A stretch of DNA of 11,816 nt from JAZDIU01 sp043804635 (lineage in GTDB: Bacteria; Chloroflexota; Dehalococcoidia; Dehalococcoidales; UBA2162), in NCBI GenBank assembly GCA_043804635.1, contig JAZDIU010000036.1:1-11816 (forward strand). Direction: 5' to 3'. Shown piece by piece: positions 1-7,441 of this stretch. Position 1 is the stretch's first letter, and each line of letters begins with the position of its first letter. Position numbers and translations under genes: made by a program. The notes under the pieces were generated by a model that was not told where the DNA came from, did not search any database, and worked only from the letters and a program-made list of their open reading frames with translations.

Positions 1-21
1 GACATCCTTTTCGTTGAAATG

Positions 22-38
22 TTATACATTAAGTATAA
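22..38. promoter_or_regulatory. Inverted repeat upstream of the glycyl radical enzyme gene, possible operator
   Basis: TTATAC and GTATAA form a perfect 6-bp dyad around a 5-nt centre (ATTAA), 44 nt before the start codon of the radical enzyme. A TTGAAA at 14-19 and CATAAT at 43-48 lie on either side, but their spacing (23 nt) does not suit a sigma70 promoter, so no promoter is called. The dyad is AT-rich and could arise by chance; a repressor or activator site is inference from its position only. Confidence 0.3.
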
Positions 39-82
39 GGCTCATAATTCTCATATCGAACAAAGCTTTCTAGGAGGTTCGA

Positions 83-2485
83 ATGGCTCAGGCAAAAGTC
101 TCCAGTGAAGTTTTAACCAGATCGCAAAGGGTATGGCAAAAAATACGGGATGCGCGGGATGAAGCAACTCTTTCACTCTGGCGAGCTAGGTTATTAACTG
201 CATCATGGAAAGAAACCGAGGGATTGCCCCAGCAGATAAGACGAGCCAAAGCATTCGAGAAGATTGTCACCCAATTTCCAATCTATATCGACGATGAACA
301 ACTGCTGGTTGGAGATTACGCTGCTACCCCCGAATCTGCCGAGATACATCCCGATATTACCGTCACCTGGTGCCGGCGGGAACTAGCCGCCGACCGGCTC
401 CCCTATGGATTAGACGATAAAGGATTAGAGGAATTCAAGGACATTGTAAAATACTGGACCGGTAGAAGCATCCGGGATAGCTTCATTAACTATATCGGTA
501 AAGAAGAAAGAGAGCAGATAGAGGAAATGTGCGATGAGGGGGCCTGGATTTTCACTCTCTTTCCTGAATTAGATACTGATAAAGGCTGGTATTCTCAGGA
601 TTACGAGAAGGCAATCAAGAAAGGCTACCTGGGTATCCTCGCCGAGGTGGAAAATGAACTGAAAGCTACGGTAGTCGTCGATCACGAGTCTAGAGAGAAA
701 ATTCACCTGCTTAAAGCTATCGCCATTGAGCTCAAAGCCAGCATCGAATACAGCAAGCGATATGCTGCTCTAGCCAGGGAGATGGCTAAGACGGCGAAAG
801 GTGAGCGAAAAGCGGAACTCGAAAAGATGGCGGAGATGTGCGAATGGATTCCCGCCAATCCGGCACGCAACTTTTATGAAGCTTTACAGATGATGTGGTA
901 TACCCATCTTCTGGGGTGGTTCGATACCGGCTCCCAAGCCCGGAGCCCGGGTAGGGTAGACCAGTATCTATATCCCTATTATCACAAGGATATCGATGGC
1001 GGGAAGCTTAACAAAGAGGAAGTCATCGAACTTCTTGCTTGTCTTCGTTGTAAGATGCACTACAGAGATTTCAAAAATCTATACGGACACCAACAAAGCT
1101 CAGGCGATTCCCAATTTCACAACTGCACGCTCGGCGGGCAGACGCCGGATGGGAAGGATGCGGTAAACGAGTTATCCTATCTGTGGTTGGAGGCGGCATT
1201 CAGGGTAAGGAGTCCTCACCCGACATTGTCGATAAGATGGCACGAAAACTTAAACCAGGACTTTGCGTTGAGGGCGGTTGAACTAACGAGACTCGGTATG
1301 GGATTCCCGGCATGGTTCGGCGATAAGTCTACCATTCCTTATATGACAGGTAAACGAATGGGGGCAACTCTAGAAGAGGCTCGTGACTACGTCCCCAGCG
1401 GTTGTGTTATCAGTACTGTCCCTCATAAGACCGCAGCTACTATTCCCGTATTCTTGAATATGGGAAAGATTTTCGAGTTAGCCCTCTATAACGGCTTCGA
1501 CCCAATTGCCGCTAAGCAATATGGGCCCAAGACCGGTAGATTCGAGGACATGAAGAGCATTGATGAACTATATCCGGCTTATAAAGAGCAGCTTAAATAC
1601 TTTATCTCTCTCGGCGTTCACAATATCAGGATGGCACGTCTCTACCGCGGACAGATTGCCCCACAAGTCTTCTCTGCAGCTTTCTTCGACGACTGCATAA
1701 AGCGTGGACAGGACCCAACTGCCGGAGGCTGCATTTATCAAGGCTCAGCTATGTACCTGATTCCTATCGGGATAATGGATGGAGCTGATTCTTTAGCCGC
1801 GATAAAGAAGCGCGTTTTCGAAGAAAAGAAGATAAGTAAGAAAGACCTCCTTAATGCGCTAGCATCCAACTTTGAAGGCTATGAAGATGAGCGGAGACTT
1901 CTCCTGTCAGCGCCCAAATACGGGAATGACGATGATTATGTAGATAACATCGCCCGCGACCTTTATAACTTAGTAGTAGACGTAGCCGACAACACTGATG
2001 CCTGTTACGGTGCTCACTGGGTAATTGCTCCTCATAGCATAGGTGTTCACGCTCGGGCTGGGAGAAGATGTGGAGCATTACCAAGCGGGAGGGCGGCTGG
2101 AGTCGCCTTAGCTGACGGTGGCGTCTCTCCCTGCCAAGGAATGGACGTTAAAGGACCGACAGCAACGATAAACTCGGCCGGTAAAATAGACCAGTTGCCA
2201 ATATATGTCCCTCTTTTCAATATGAAATTCCATCCCTCTGCCCTCGGCACTAAAGACGATATGCGGAAATTTTTAGCTATGCTTAGAACTTATTTTGACG
2301 ACTATGGAGGCAAACATATCCAGTTTAATGTAGTCAGCAAAGAAACTATGAGGGATGCTCAATTACATCCGGAGAATTACCGTAATCTGATAGTAAGGGT
2401 AGCCGGCTACAGTGCCTTCTTCGTCGAACTGGAGCGCACCCTCCAGGACGAGGTGATAGACCGGATGGAGAAAAGCTGGGGTTAG
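83..2485 (+). CDS. Glycyl radical enzyme (pyruvate formate-lyase-like), substrate unknown
   Basis: This 800-aa protein belongs to the cytoplasmic, oxygen-sensitive glycyl radical enzymes. The long PFL-type barrel domain fills about residues 10-640 (GRVDQYLYPYY and CTLGGQTPDGKDA are typical stretches). The C-terminal glycine-radical domain follows, with RVAGYSAFF placing the radical on Gly775, 25 residues from the end. The active-site thiyl residue is Cys441 in PSGCVISTVPHKT. In choline lyase, 4-hydroxyphenylacetate decarboxylase and similar enzymes the Cys is followed by Val-Glu, the Glu acting as acid/base; here that Glu is Ile443. Pyruvate formate-lyase and the fumarate-adding succinate synthases also lack it. 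The length is shorter than benzylsuccinate synthase (about 860 aa). AGGAGG at 72-77 fixes the ATG. The activase two genes downstream supports an active enzyme. Family assignment is sure; the reaction (C-C, C-O, C-N or C-S chemistry, or radical addition) is open. Confidence 0.95.
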   Translation: MAQAKVSSEVLTRSQRVWQKIRDARDEATLSLWRARLLTASWKETEGLPQQIRRAKAFEKIVTQFPIYIDDEQLLVGDYAATPESAEIHPDITVTWCRRELAADRLPYGLDDKGLEEFKDIVKYWTGRSIRDSFINYIGKEEREQIEEMCDEGAWIFTLFPELDTDKGWYSQDYEKAIKKGYLGILAEVENELKATVVVDHESREKIHLLKAIAIELKASIEYSKRYAALAREMAKTAKGERKAELEKMAEMCEWIPANPARNFYEALQMMWYTHLLGWFDTGSQARSPGRVDQYLYPYYHKDIDGGKLNKEEVIELLACLRCKMHYRDFKNLYGHQQSSGDSQFHNCTLGGQTPDGKDAVNELSYLWLEAAFRVRSPHPTLSIRWHENLNQDFALRAVELTRLGMGFPAWFGDKSTIPYMTGKRMGATLEEARDYVPSGCVISTVPHKTAATIPVFLNMGKIFELALYNGFDPIAAKQYGPKTGRFEDMKSIDELYPAYKEQLKYFISLGVHNIRMARLYRGQIAPQVFSAAFFDDCIKRGQDPTAGGCIYQGSAMYLIPIGIMDGADSLAAIKKRVFEEKKISKKDLLNALASNFEGYEDERRLLLSAPKYGNDDDYVDNIARDLYNLVVDVADNTDACYGAHWVIAPHSIGVHARAGRRCGALPSGRAAGVALADGGVSPCQGMDVKGPTATINSAGKIDQLPIYVPLFNMKFHPSALGTKDDMRKFLAMLRTYFDDYGGKHIQFNVVSKETMRDAQLHPENYRNLIVRVAGYSAFFVELERTLQDEVIDRMEKSWG

Positions 2486-2512
2486 ATTAAAGAAGCATTT
2501 GAAAGGAGACGA

Positions 2513-2884
2513 ATGAGCGACGAACACAAGTGGTTAACAGAACCCAATAAAGTTGAGTTTGAGCATGCCGAGTTGAAGTGCTTGATATTACGGGATAAGT
2601 TCCTTTTCTTAGGTGGATATGTCGGCTTACCGCCCGGACATCAGCACTTTGAAAAGCACTTCAAAGACATCGGTGTGGAGGCACACAAAGGATTGACTTT
2701 TTCGGGACGGGGTGACGGCGAACGCCGCGAAAAAGGATATTGGTGGGTTGGTTTTTACTGCGACCGCCCGGGTGACCGCGTTCCGGCTCGGGATTATCCC
2801 GATAGGGGAGGCGAGGTCTATCGCGACATCGAATATGTCCGCGGCGAAGTTAAAAAATTAGCCGAAAAACTTCAAGCAAAGTAA
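2513..2884 (+). CDS. Small uncharacterised protein in the glycyl radical enzyme operon
   Basis: A 123-aa soluble, charged protein lies 27 nt after the radical enzyme, with AGGAG (about 2504-2508) before its ATG, so the two are probably co-transcribed. The core reads GGYVGLPPGHQHFEKHF, then HKGLTFSG, then WWVGFYCDRPGD, then a C-terminal helix YVRGEVKKLAEKL. From memory this pattern resembles a scattered family of small uncharacterised proteins, often phage-encoded, with GYVGVPxGHP, HGGLTF and WWFGFDCAHxGD in the same order; this has not been checked by search. It has only two cysteines (C23, C83), so it does not look like the iron-sulfur small subunits of benzylsuccinate synthase. There is no signal peptide or membrane segment. 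A structural, chaperone or radical-protecting role for the enzyme is possible but unsupported by the sequence. Confidence 0.8.
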   Translation: MSDEHKWLTEPNKVEFEHAELKCLILRDKFLFLGGYVGLPPGHQHFEKHFKDIGVEAHKGLTFSGRGDGERREKGYWWVGFYCDRPGDRVPARDYPDRGGEVYRDIEYVRGEVKKLAEKLQAK

Positions 2885-2932
2885 GTTGAGGTATTTCGCA
2901 GGCACTTGTTCGACAACTTCGAAGTGATTTTT

Positions 2933-2952
2933 GCGGGATTTCCGCTTTATTT
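2933..2952 (+). terminator. Weak hairpin with T-rich tail before the activase gene
   Basis: GCGG, loop GATTT, CCGC is followed by TTTATTT in the 123-nt gap between the small protein and the activase. The 4-bp stem is short, so at most this would be an attenuator lowering activase expression relative to the enzyme. It may have no function. Confidence 0.2.
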
Positions 2953-3007
2953 GTACCTTAATTAGTTGCTCAGATGCGACTTACCACATCGGGAGGGTGA
3001 ACGATAG

Positions 3008-3913
3008 GTGACTGAAACTAACGAGCTTAAAGGTGTCGTCTTCGATATCCAAAAATACTCTATCCACGATGGTCCGGGAATACGGACTACTGTCTTCCTG
3101 AAAGGGTGCCCTCTTACTTGTTTCTGGTGCCAGAATCCCGAATCACAGATGGTAACGCCTCAGATTTTCCTATATGCCGACAAATGTACCCGATGCGGAC
3201 GCTGTCTCAAAGTTTGTACGACGGGAGCGATTACAATTTCAGAGACGAGTTCACAGGTAGATAGAGACAAGTGCATCGGGTGCGGTCAATGTGCCGAAGT
3301 TTGCCCCAACGAAGCCAGGCGACTTGCTGGCAAATACATGACTGTCGACGAAGTCGTCCGGGAAGTTATGAAAGATGTAAAATTTTATAAGAATTCTGGC
3401 GGCGGTGTCACTTTATCCGGCGGCGACCCATTATTCCAATCGGAGTTTGCATTACAGATTTTGCAGAAATGTAAACAAAATGGTTTACACACCGTTGTTG
3501 AGACGTGCGGATTCGTCCCGTGGACTACTCTGGAGAAAGTTCTGCCATATGTCGACCTCTTTCTTTTCGACATCAAGCATATAGATTCGGGCAAGCATAA
3601 GAAGGGAACGCAAAAACCCAATGAGCTTATTATTGAGAACATCCGTAAAATTGCTGCCTGTAAACCGGTAATAGTCAGGACACCGCTTATACCCGGCTTC
3701 AATGACTCGCCTGGTGATATAGAATCAATAGCCCGCTTTGTTAAATCTGAGCTGCATTCGCCTATGGAGATACTTGCCTATAATAAGATGGGTGAAGGTA
3801 AGTATGAGCGACTGGGCAGAAAGCCTATTCCTCTTTCACTCCAAGATGAGCAACTGGTCCAATCTCTCAAAGACCTGGTGAGCCAGATTTGTGGAAACGA
3901 ACAAGATAAGTAA
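3008..3913 (+). CDS. Glycyl radical enzyme activating enzyme (radical SAM)
   Basis: This 301-aa protein generates the glycyl radical on its partner enzyme by reductive cleavage of S-adenosylmethionine. The radical-SAM motif CPLTCFWC gives C34, C38 and C41, the Cx3Cx2C that binds the catalytic [4Fe-4S] cluster. It is followed by an inserted ferredoxin-like domain with two four-cysteine motifs (C60, C63, C66, C70 and C89, C92, C95, C99). These eight cysteines mark the activases of eliminase- and decarboxylase-type radical enzymes and separate them from the shorter pyruvate formate-lyase activase. GGGVTLSGGDP is the glycine-rich SAM-binding strand, with Asp where Glu is more common. The start is GTG after GGGAGG at 2991-2996, with a rather long 11-nt spacing. 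Position in the cluster makes the 800-aa enzyme its target. Confidence 0.95.
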   Translation: MTETNELKGVVFDIQKYSIHDGPGIRTTVFLKGCPLTCFWCQNPESQMVTPQIFLYADKCTRCGRCLKVCTTGAITISETSSQVDRDKCIGCGQCAEVCPNEARRLAGKYMTVDEVVREVMKDVKFYKNSGGGVTLSGGDPLFQSEFALQILQKCKQNGLHTVVETCGFVPWTTLEKVLPYVDLFLFDIKHIDSGKHKKGTQKPNELIIENIRKIAACKPVIVRTPLIPGFNDSPGDIESIARFVKSELHSPMEILAYNKMGEGKYERLGRKPIPLSLQDEQLVQSLKDLVSQICGNEQDK

Positions 3914-4037
3914 TTCACTTCCTTTTTAATCGCTCTTAACCTCTATTTAAACTGCTTCTGCTAATTATTCCATTAACGCACTCACAGCCTGCATCTATCC
4001 AATTAAGTCTTTTAAAAATCTCGACTCCTATAGCCTG

Positions 4038-4066
4038 TTGACGCTGAACTCATGAAGTGCGACAAT
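4038..4066 (+). promoter_or_regulatory. Sigma70-type promoter for the transporter gene
   Basis: TTGACG at 4038-4043 and GACAAT at 4061-4066 are 17 bp apart, giving a start of transcription near 4073 and a leader of about 25 nt that contains AAAGGA at 4087-4092. The 184-nt gap before the transporter otherwise holds no gene. This suggests that the transporter (perhaps with the flavoprotein) is transcribed separately from the enzyme-activase unit. Confidence 0.5.
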
Positions 4067-4097
4067 CAATGTTCGCTTGGATGTGTAAAGGACAGCT

Positions 4098-5396
4098 TTG
4101 ACTCAAGGATCAAAACCCCGTAGCAAGTTATTTTTTGGCTGGTGGATTGTGCTGGCTACCGGCCTTTTGTGCGGCATCGTCCAGAGCTTTTATACCTACG
4201 GTATTTCGGTTATTTTTAAGCCACTCGCCGCTGAGCTTGGTTTTAACCGGGCAGTGACCTCGGTTGGAGCTACCTTGGGCAGGCTCGAAGGCGGAATTCA
4301 AGCTCCTGTCACCGGTTGGCTCGTCGATAAACTCGGTCCCAAATGGGTCGCATTCTTTGGCGTTTTCGCAATCGGGCTAGGACTAATATTAGTAAATTAT
4401 ATTCAATCTGTCTGGGCATATTATGTTGTTTGGGGAATTATCGTCGGCAGCGGAGTCAACATAGGTTTAACGATTCCCGTGGATAAAACAATAACTGACT
4501 GGTTCGTAAGGAAAAGGGGAATCGCCATGGGAATCAAGTTCGCATTTATCGGTGCCGGAGGGATTGCGATTGTCCCCATTGTAACGTGGTTGACTATCCA
4601 CTACGGCTGGCGAATGGCTTGTGTAACCTGGAGCATAGTTACATTTGTGAGTCTGTTACTGGTAGTGTTTTTTGTAAAACAACGTCGACCGGAATACTAC
4701 GGGCTATTACCTGATGGTACTAAGGTTGATGCCAACACGACCACGGATGACCTCGTAGGGAGGGGTGTGCAATATGCTTCTGCTGCTCAAGAGATAGAAT
4801 TTTCCACAAGACAGGCAATGAAAACTGCGGCTTTCTGGATGCTGTGGATAATTAGTACTGCCCAACTGGTGACCTCAAGTGCAATCACTTTACATACTAT
4901 TCCTTTCATTACCGATATCGGGATTAATTCGACGCTAGCTGGTTTTATGATGAGTCTTATGGTCTTCTTTACTGTTCCTGCCAGATTACTTAGCGGACTG
5001 GTCGTCGACCGCGTAAATAAAGCACATCTAGGATATGTGCTAGCAGCTTCATTATTTTTACAAACTTTAGGTATAACAGCTCTCCTCTTCAACCCGAATA
5101 TCGGAATGATTTATGTGTTTCTAATCCTATTTGGTTTAGGCAGCGGTGCGCCGGTGGTTATTAGTGTTCTAATAAGAGCACGCTATTTTGGACGGAAGGC
5201 TTATGGTTCCATTTCTGGAATCTCTTCCCTGATTACAACTCCTATGGGATTTATTGCTCCGATTTACGCCGGCTGGATTTATGATTCCACAGGAAGTTAT
5301 ATAACTGCTTTTATCACTTTCTCTGTAATAGCCGCTTTAGGCGGCTTGATTTCTTGTTTTCTGCGGCCACCGAAGTCATCCCTTTCTATGACTTAA
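4098..5396 (+). CDS. MFS transporter, oxalate/formate antiporter or monocarboxylate type
   Basis: A 432-aa inner-membrane protein with about 12 hydrophobic segments in two sets of six, split by a polar loop at about residues 195-240. The N-terminal FFGWWIVLATGLLCG and the YGISVIFKPLAAELGFNRA stretch are typical of the oxalate/formate antiporter family of the major facilitator superfamily, which moves small carboxylates by antiport or proton symport. GWLVDKLGPKW is the loop 2-3 motif of the superfamily. The start is a TTG after AAAGGA; no ATG fits better. Lying between the activase and a flavoprotein on the same strand, it probably brings in the substrate of this pathway or exports its product. 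The exact compound cannot be read from the sequence. Confidence 0.85.
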   Translation: MTQGSKPRSKLFFGWWIVLATGLLCGIVQSFYTYGISVIFKPLAAELGFNRAVTSVGATLGRLEGGIQAPVTGWLVDKLGPKWVAFFGVFAIGLGLILVNYIQSVWAYYVVWGIIVGSGVNIGLTIPVDKTITDWFVRKRGIAMGIKFAFIGAGGIAIVPIVTWLTIHYGWRMACVTWSIVTFVSLLLVVFFVKQRRPEYYGLLPDGTKVDANTTTDDLVGRGVQYASAAQEIEFSTRQAMKTAAFWMLWIISTAQLVTSSAITLHTIPFITDIGINSTLAGFMMSLMVFFTVPARLLSGLVVDRVNKAHLGYVLAASLFLQTLGITALLFNPNIGMIYVFLILFGLGSGAPVVISVLIRARYFGRKAYGSISGISSLITTPMGFIAPIYAGWIYDSTGSYITAFITFSVIAALGGLISCFLRPPKSSLSMT

Positions 5397-5477
5397 GATA
5401 GATAGCAAATATGTTAAAATACGGTTGGCTTCTACAGTATCACAAACATCATAGAGAAAAAGGAGGACACAAACTAT

Positions 5478-7016
5478 ATGCTTACACAGCGGATTCGTTG
5501 GCATGAAGAAACAGATCTAATCGTTGTTGGTTATGGCTGTGCTGGAGCTGTAGCTGCGCTAACTGCTTATGATGCAGGTATGGAAGCTCTTATCCTGGAA
5601 AAACAAGAGTCCGATAACCATATAACTAACAGCTATATGTCAGCCGGGGCATTCATCTCTCCCAGCAATGCAAAACAAGCCGAACAATATATGCGTTATC
5701 TGTGTAGAGTCAGTACCAATTTGTATTGGACTCCACCCGACGTGATTCATATTTGGGCAAAATATGCTGTAGAAAATAAGAAATGGATGGAAAACATCGG
5801 CGCCCATACTGAACTGGATATCCATGGTGGAGAACACAACGTTCCGGGTACAGAATCTATGGATACTTACCAGGTCCGGGGTATGGGACCCCGTATGATG
5901 AGTCTACTCTCGGAGCAAATTAAGAATAGAGGTATTAGAGTCTTTTATGGTGCATCTGCTGAAGAGCTTCTTACCAACTCCAGAGGCGAAGTCATTGGGG
6001 TTAAAGTAAGGCAAAGAAATCCTGAAAAATCGATAAATATAAGGTCAAGACGGGCGGTCGTCCTGGCAACTGGTGGGTTTGAATTCAATGAAGAAATGAA
6101 GCTAAACTATTTGAAGGTATATCCTACCTATTTTACGGGTAGCCCGGCGAACACCGGAGATGGTATCCGGATGGCGCTTACTATAGGTGCCGAACTATGG
6201 CATATGAATTGCTGCTCGGCAACTCTGGCAATGAAATTTCCGGGTATCGCCCCAGCTTTACCTCCCCAATACCTGGGAAAGCTGTGGCGTTTACCAGGTT
6301 CTTCGGTCTTACCCGGGTTTGCCGGTCAGGGGTGGGGCACGAACATTGCTGAGCGGTTGGCGACACTTCCCGGTTTTATTATCGCAGACCGCTACGGGAA
6401 GCGATATTTCAACGAAGTCTTTAAGCGGCATACGGCTTATTATGAGCTAGCCAATTTTGATAGTAATAAACTGCTTTATCCAAGAGCCCCGAGTTACTGG
6501 ATATTCGACCGCAAACGTTTGCAAGATAGCCCTCTGGCTCCGGGGAGTTTGGGAGCAACCGGCCCTAGCGGATTCTATAAATGGAGTAGTGATAACAGCG
6601 CCGAAATTGCACGCGGTTGGATAAAACAGGGTGATAGCATTAAAAAATTGGCGACAAAATTAGGTATGGAACCTCAGACACTAAAAGACACTATCAATAC
6701 TTACAACCATTATTGTAAACAGAAATTGGATATGGAGTTCGGGCGCATACCTGAATCGCTGGTACCTCTAGAAAATCCGCCATACTATGCCGTAGAATTG
6801 TGGCCCGGCGGCCCGAATACTCAGGGAGGCCCTCGTCGAAACGCCAAATCCCAGATACTCAGACCTGGTGGTTCAGTGATTCCGAGGCTTTACAGTGCCG
6901 GCGAGCTAGGGTCGATTTATGGCATGCTCTACCCAATGGGCGGAGGTAACCTAGCAGAATGTATTGTTTTTGGGCGAATCGCCGGGGAACAAGCGAATAA
7001 AGAACGGCCGGCTTAA
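5478..7016 (+). CDS. FAD-dependent oxidoreductase, fumarate reductase / succinate dehydrogenase flavoprotein family
   Basis: A 512-aa FAD-binding protein. The N-terminal dinucleotide fold is GYGCAG (G18, G20, G23), ending in the ILEKQ strand that binds the ribose. The C-terminal FAD segment YSAGELGSIYGMLYPMGGG followed by NLAECIVFGRIAGE is the form seen in fumarate reductase flavoproteins and 3-ketosteroid dehydrogenases. RYFNEVFKRH places Arg317 where fumarate reductases keep the proton-donating Arg (NExxxRD), by eye only. Such enzymes add or remove hydrogen across a C=C bond next to a carbonyl or carboxylate. It has no signal peptide, haem motif or FMN domain, so it is probably cytoplasmic and needs a separate electron partner. 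AAGGAGG precedes the ATG by 11 nt. It follows the transporter by 81 nt and is probably co-transcribed. The specific substrate is unknown. Confidence 0.85.
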   Translation: MLTQRIRWHEETDLIVVGYGCAGAVAALTAYDAGMEALILEKQESDNHITNSYMSAGAFISPSNAKQAEQYMRYLCRVSTNLYWTPPDVIHIWAKYAVENKKWMENIGAHTELDIHGGEHNVPGTESMDTYQVRGMGPRMMSLLSEQIKNRGIRVFYGASAEELLTNSRGEVIGVKVRQRNPEKSINIRSRRAVVLATGGFEFNEEMKLNYLKVYPTYFTGSPANTGDGIRMALTIGAELWHMNCCSATLAMKFPGIAPALPPQYLGKLWRLPGSSVLPGFAGQGWGTNIAERLATLPGFIIADRYGKRYFNEVFKRHTAYYELANFDSNKLLYPRAPSYWIFDRKRLQDSPLAPGSLGATGPSGFYKWSSDNSAEIARGWIKQGDSIKKLATKLGMEPQTLKDTINTYNHYCKQKLDMEFGRIPESLVPLENPPYYAVELWPGGPNTQGGPRRNAKSQILRPGGSVIPRLYSAGELGSIYGMLYPMGGGNLAECIVFGRIAGEQANKERPA

Positions 7017-7098
7017 TCTTAGGCTGACACCGTACTATGTCGAAGCTATATTTTTGCGAATAACATAAATGATAACTCCGATGTAGGTCCCAAAAAAA

Positions 7099-7235
7099 AT
7101 GAAATTGACCCGTTTTGGGGGTTTATAGGACTATTGGGTATTTTAGGATTTATATTAGATGAACCCTTTTATTACGTGTTCTTCGTATTTTTTCTGTTCT
7201 TCTTAGAGCCTGCGGTTCGAAGCCGCAAGAAGTAA
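7099..7235 (+). CDS. Possible small membrane protein with unclear start or frameshift
   Basis: The frame ending at TAA 7233-7235 reads FWGFIGLLGILGFILDEP, then FYYVFFVFFLFFLEP and a basic tail RSRKK. That is a convincing small membrane protein with two hydrophobic segments and resembles short Gly/Leu/Phe-rich proteins found in many bacteria. The frame is open from 7023 but has no ATG or GTG before the hydrophobic part. An ATG at 7099 (TAGGT at 7084-7088 upstream) starts MKLTRFGG in the next frame and hits TAG after nine codons. One extra G in the GGGGG run at 7117-7121 would join it to the hydrophobic frame as a 45-aa protein. So it may be a frameshifted gene, a base error, or a gene with a rare start. 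The 425-nt gap from 7017 to 7441 otherwise holds only tRNA-Ala and two promoters. Confidence 0.4.
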
Positions 7236-7245
7236 AAGCAGAATA

Positions 7246-7318
7246 TGGAGCCGAGGGGATTCGAACCCCTTACCTTCGCGATGCAAACGCGACGTTCTCC
7301 CGAGTGAACTACGGCCCC
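7246..7318 (-). tRNA. tRNA-Ala, anticodon UGC
   Basis: The minus strand folds into a complete 73-nt cloverleaf. It has a 7-bp acceptor stem (GGGGCCG with CGGCTCC), a 4-bp D stem GTTC/GAAC, an anticodon stem TCGCG/CGCGA with loop TTTGCAT, a 5-nt variable loop and a T arm AGGGG-TTCGAAT-CCCCT. The anticodon TGC reads alanine, and the acceptor stem has the G3:U70 pair that specifies alanine. The discriminator is A (7246). CCA is not encoded and must be added by nucleotidyltransferase. Confidence 0.97.
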
Positions 7319-7328
7319 TGATTGTCAT

Positions 7329-7357
7329 ATTATATCAACAAAGACTTCCGTTCTCAA
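7329..7357 (-). promoter_or_regulatory. Sigma70-type promoter for tRNA-Ala
   Basis: On the minus strand TTGAGA (7352-7357) and a perfect TATAAT (7329-7334) are separated by exactly 17 bp. Transcription would begin at about 7322, only a few bases before the mature tRNA 5' end at 7318. Confidence 0.75.
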
Positions 7358-7376
7358 TTCGCCATCATCCTGAACT

Positions 7377-7405
7377 TTGCCTATTTTCGTATAACGCAGT
7401 AAAAT
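7377..7405 (+). promoter_or_regulatory. Sigma70-type promoter for the TauE/SafE gene
   Basis: TTGCCT (7377-7382) and TAAAAT (7400-7405) are 17 bp apart, with a predicted start near 7412 and a leader of about 30 nt. It is divergent from the tRNA-Ala promoter, with 19 bp between the two -35 boxes. Confidence 0.5.
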
Positions 7406-7441
7406 CTACATCTAGTTTTCATCATAAAAGCGGAAAAATTT

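Noticed and set aside
7212..7228. Hairpin TGCGG-TTCGAAG-CCGCA as a terminator
   Set aside because: No T-tract follows on either strand and it overlaps the C-terminal codons of the small hydrophobic frame.
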